61,651 nucleotides of DNA from Actinacidiphila bryophytorum (lineage in GTDB: Bacteria > Actinomycetota > Actinomycetes > Streptomycetales > Streptomycetaceae). The DNA is taken from positions 1 through 61,651 of the forward strand of contig NZ_JAFFIX010000032.1 in the NCBI RefSeq assembly GCF_016916835.1, written 5' to 3'. Under the pieces are notes generated by a model that made no database searches, had not been told where the DNA came from, and was given only the letters and a program-made list of their open reading frames with translations. Positions 61,159 through 61,651 of this stretch are shown in pieces. Every line of letters begins with the position of its first letter. Position 1 is the first letter of the stretch. The position numbers and the translations under genes are program-made.

Positions 61159-61566
61159 ATGGACGCCCGCGACCCGGAACTCAAGAAGGAACTCTCCGCC
61201 ACCTTGCAGGCCCGCAAGGACCTCGGGGAGGAGTACGAGTCTGAACTCGTCGACTCGTTCATCGAGAAGGTGACAGACCGTGTCGACAGCCGTGTCGAAC
61301 AGCGGGTGCGCCGCGAACTCGCACAGCAGCAGACGTCGTTCGCCCGCGCCGACCGCCGCCCGATCGGCCCGCCGCAGCCCAGCGCCCGTTTCGCCCGCTA
61401 CGGCTTCGCCGGCTTCACCATGGTGCTGGCGATCCCCCTGTCCGCCATCGGCGCGGTGCAGGCCGGCACGGCGGGCCTGTTCATCACCTGGGCGGGCATC
61501 GTCGGCGTGAACCTCGCACAGGGGTTGAGCAGTGCGTGGACGAAGAACCGCCACGACGAGGACTGA
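61159..61566 (+). CDS. small membrane protein of unknown function (135 aa)
   Basis: The charged, helical N-terminal half (ELKKELSATLQARKDLGEEYESELVDSFIEKVTDRVDSRVEQRVRREL) may form a coiled coil. Two hydrophobic helices follow (FAGFTMVLAIPLSAIGAVQAG, GLFITWAGIVGVNLAQGL) before a short charged tail. No domain is recognised. ATG 61159 has a TACGGT box 6 nt upstream, so a leaderless start is likely. Divergent from the MatB-like gene. Confidence 0.8.
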   Translation: MDARDPELKKELSATLQARKDLGEEYESELVDSFIEKVTDRVDSRVEQRVRRELAQQQTSFARADRRPIGPPQPSARFARYGFAGFTMVLAIPLSAIGAVQAGTAGLFITWAGIVGVNLAQGLSSAWTKNRHDED

Positions 61567-61651
61567 CGAGCGAGTGCCTGGAGTGGCGGGCCGAGGAACG
61601 AGGCCGTCCGCGCAAGGCACGAGGAGGAAGGCCGACCCAAAAAGGCGAGGA

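Overview
The window is very GC-rich chromosomal DNA from a streptomycete-type actinomycete. Third codon positions are strongly G/C, GTG and TTG starts are frequent, many starts look leaderless, and the markers are typically actinobacterial: whiB, F420 biosynthesis, LytR-CpsA-Psr (LCP) paralogues, a SigB/F/G-type sigma factor with a STAS/ATPase pair, and a LAxTG surface protein. From memory, the gene order closely follows the Streptomyces coelicolor core chromosome around whiB and hutU. I saw no insertion sequence, prophage, tRNA, rRNA or CRISPR array, so this reads as core chromosome rather than an island.

Layout. 1-158 holds no gene I can support. 159-14269: a conserved unknown, S-adenosylhomocysteinase behind a foldable leader, a CDF metal transporter, a mannose block (manA, a SIS-fold isomerase, a tiny Trm112 protein, manB), DUF3499, a zincin-like protein, DUF5719 and a very large glycosyltransferase. 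14536-18341: whiB, a cysteine dioxygenase behind a seven-cysteine leader peptide, then fbiA-fbiB of coenzyme F420. 18373-20147: a divergent DNA glycosylase and a TIGR03089 protein. 20564-35279: seven LCP-family genes, one apparently without a catalytic site, interleaved with a GT2 glycosyltransferase, a thioesterase, a LAETG surface protein and an acyl-CoA dehydrogenase. 35345-44000: ugd, CGNR, VOC, dipeptidase, purK-purE, gtrA, a two-component system and an AhpD-like protein. 44018-47751: a MocR regulator and an ATPase/STAS/sigma partner-switching set. 47716-53316: the overlapping operon hutU, M20 amidohydrolase, hutF, hutI. 53456-61566: a PLP decarboxylase, two small membrane proteins, an RpiR regulator, an MMPL transporter, a MatB-like synthetase and a small membrane protein. 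61567-61651 shows nothing I can call.

How the genes fit together. ManA/ManB and Ugd supply sugar nucleotides. The two glycosyltransferases and GtrA build or move glycans, and the LCP enzymes attach finished polymers to peptidoglycan, so much of the window serves the cell envelope. AhcY and cysteine dioxygenase sit on sulfur metabolism, and each has a leader that could mask its Shine-Dalgarno sequence. The hut operon degrades urocanate towards glutamate, with an M20 hydrolase in the slot where a deformylase would be expected. The most attractive candidate for something undescribed is the Cys-codon leader at 15340-15438: part of its own Cys codon run is an exact 8-base complement of the cysteine dioxygenase ribosome binding site.
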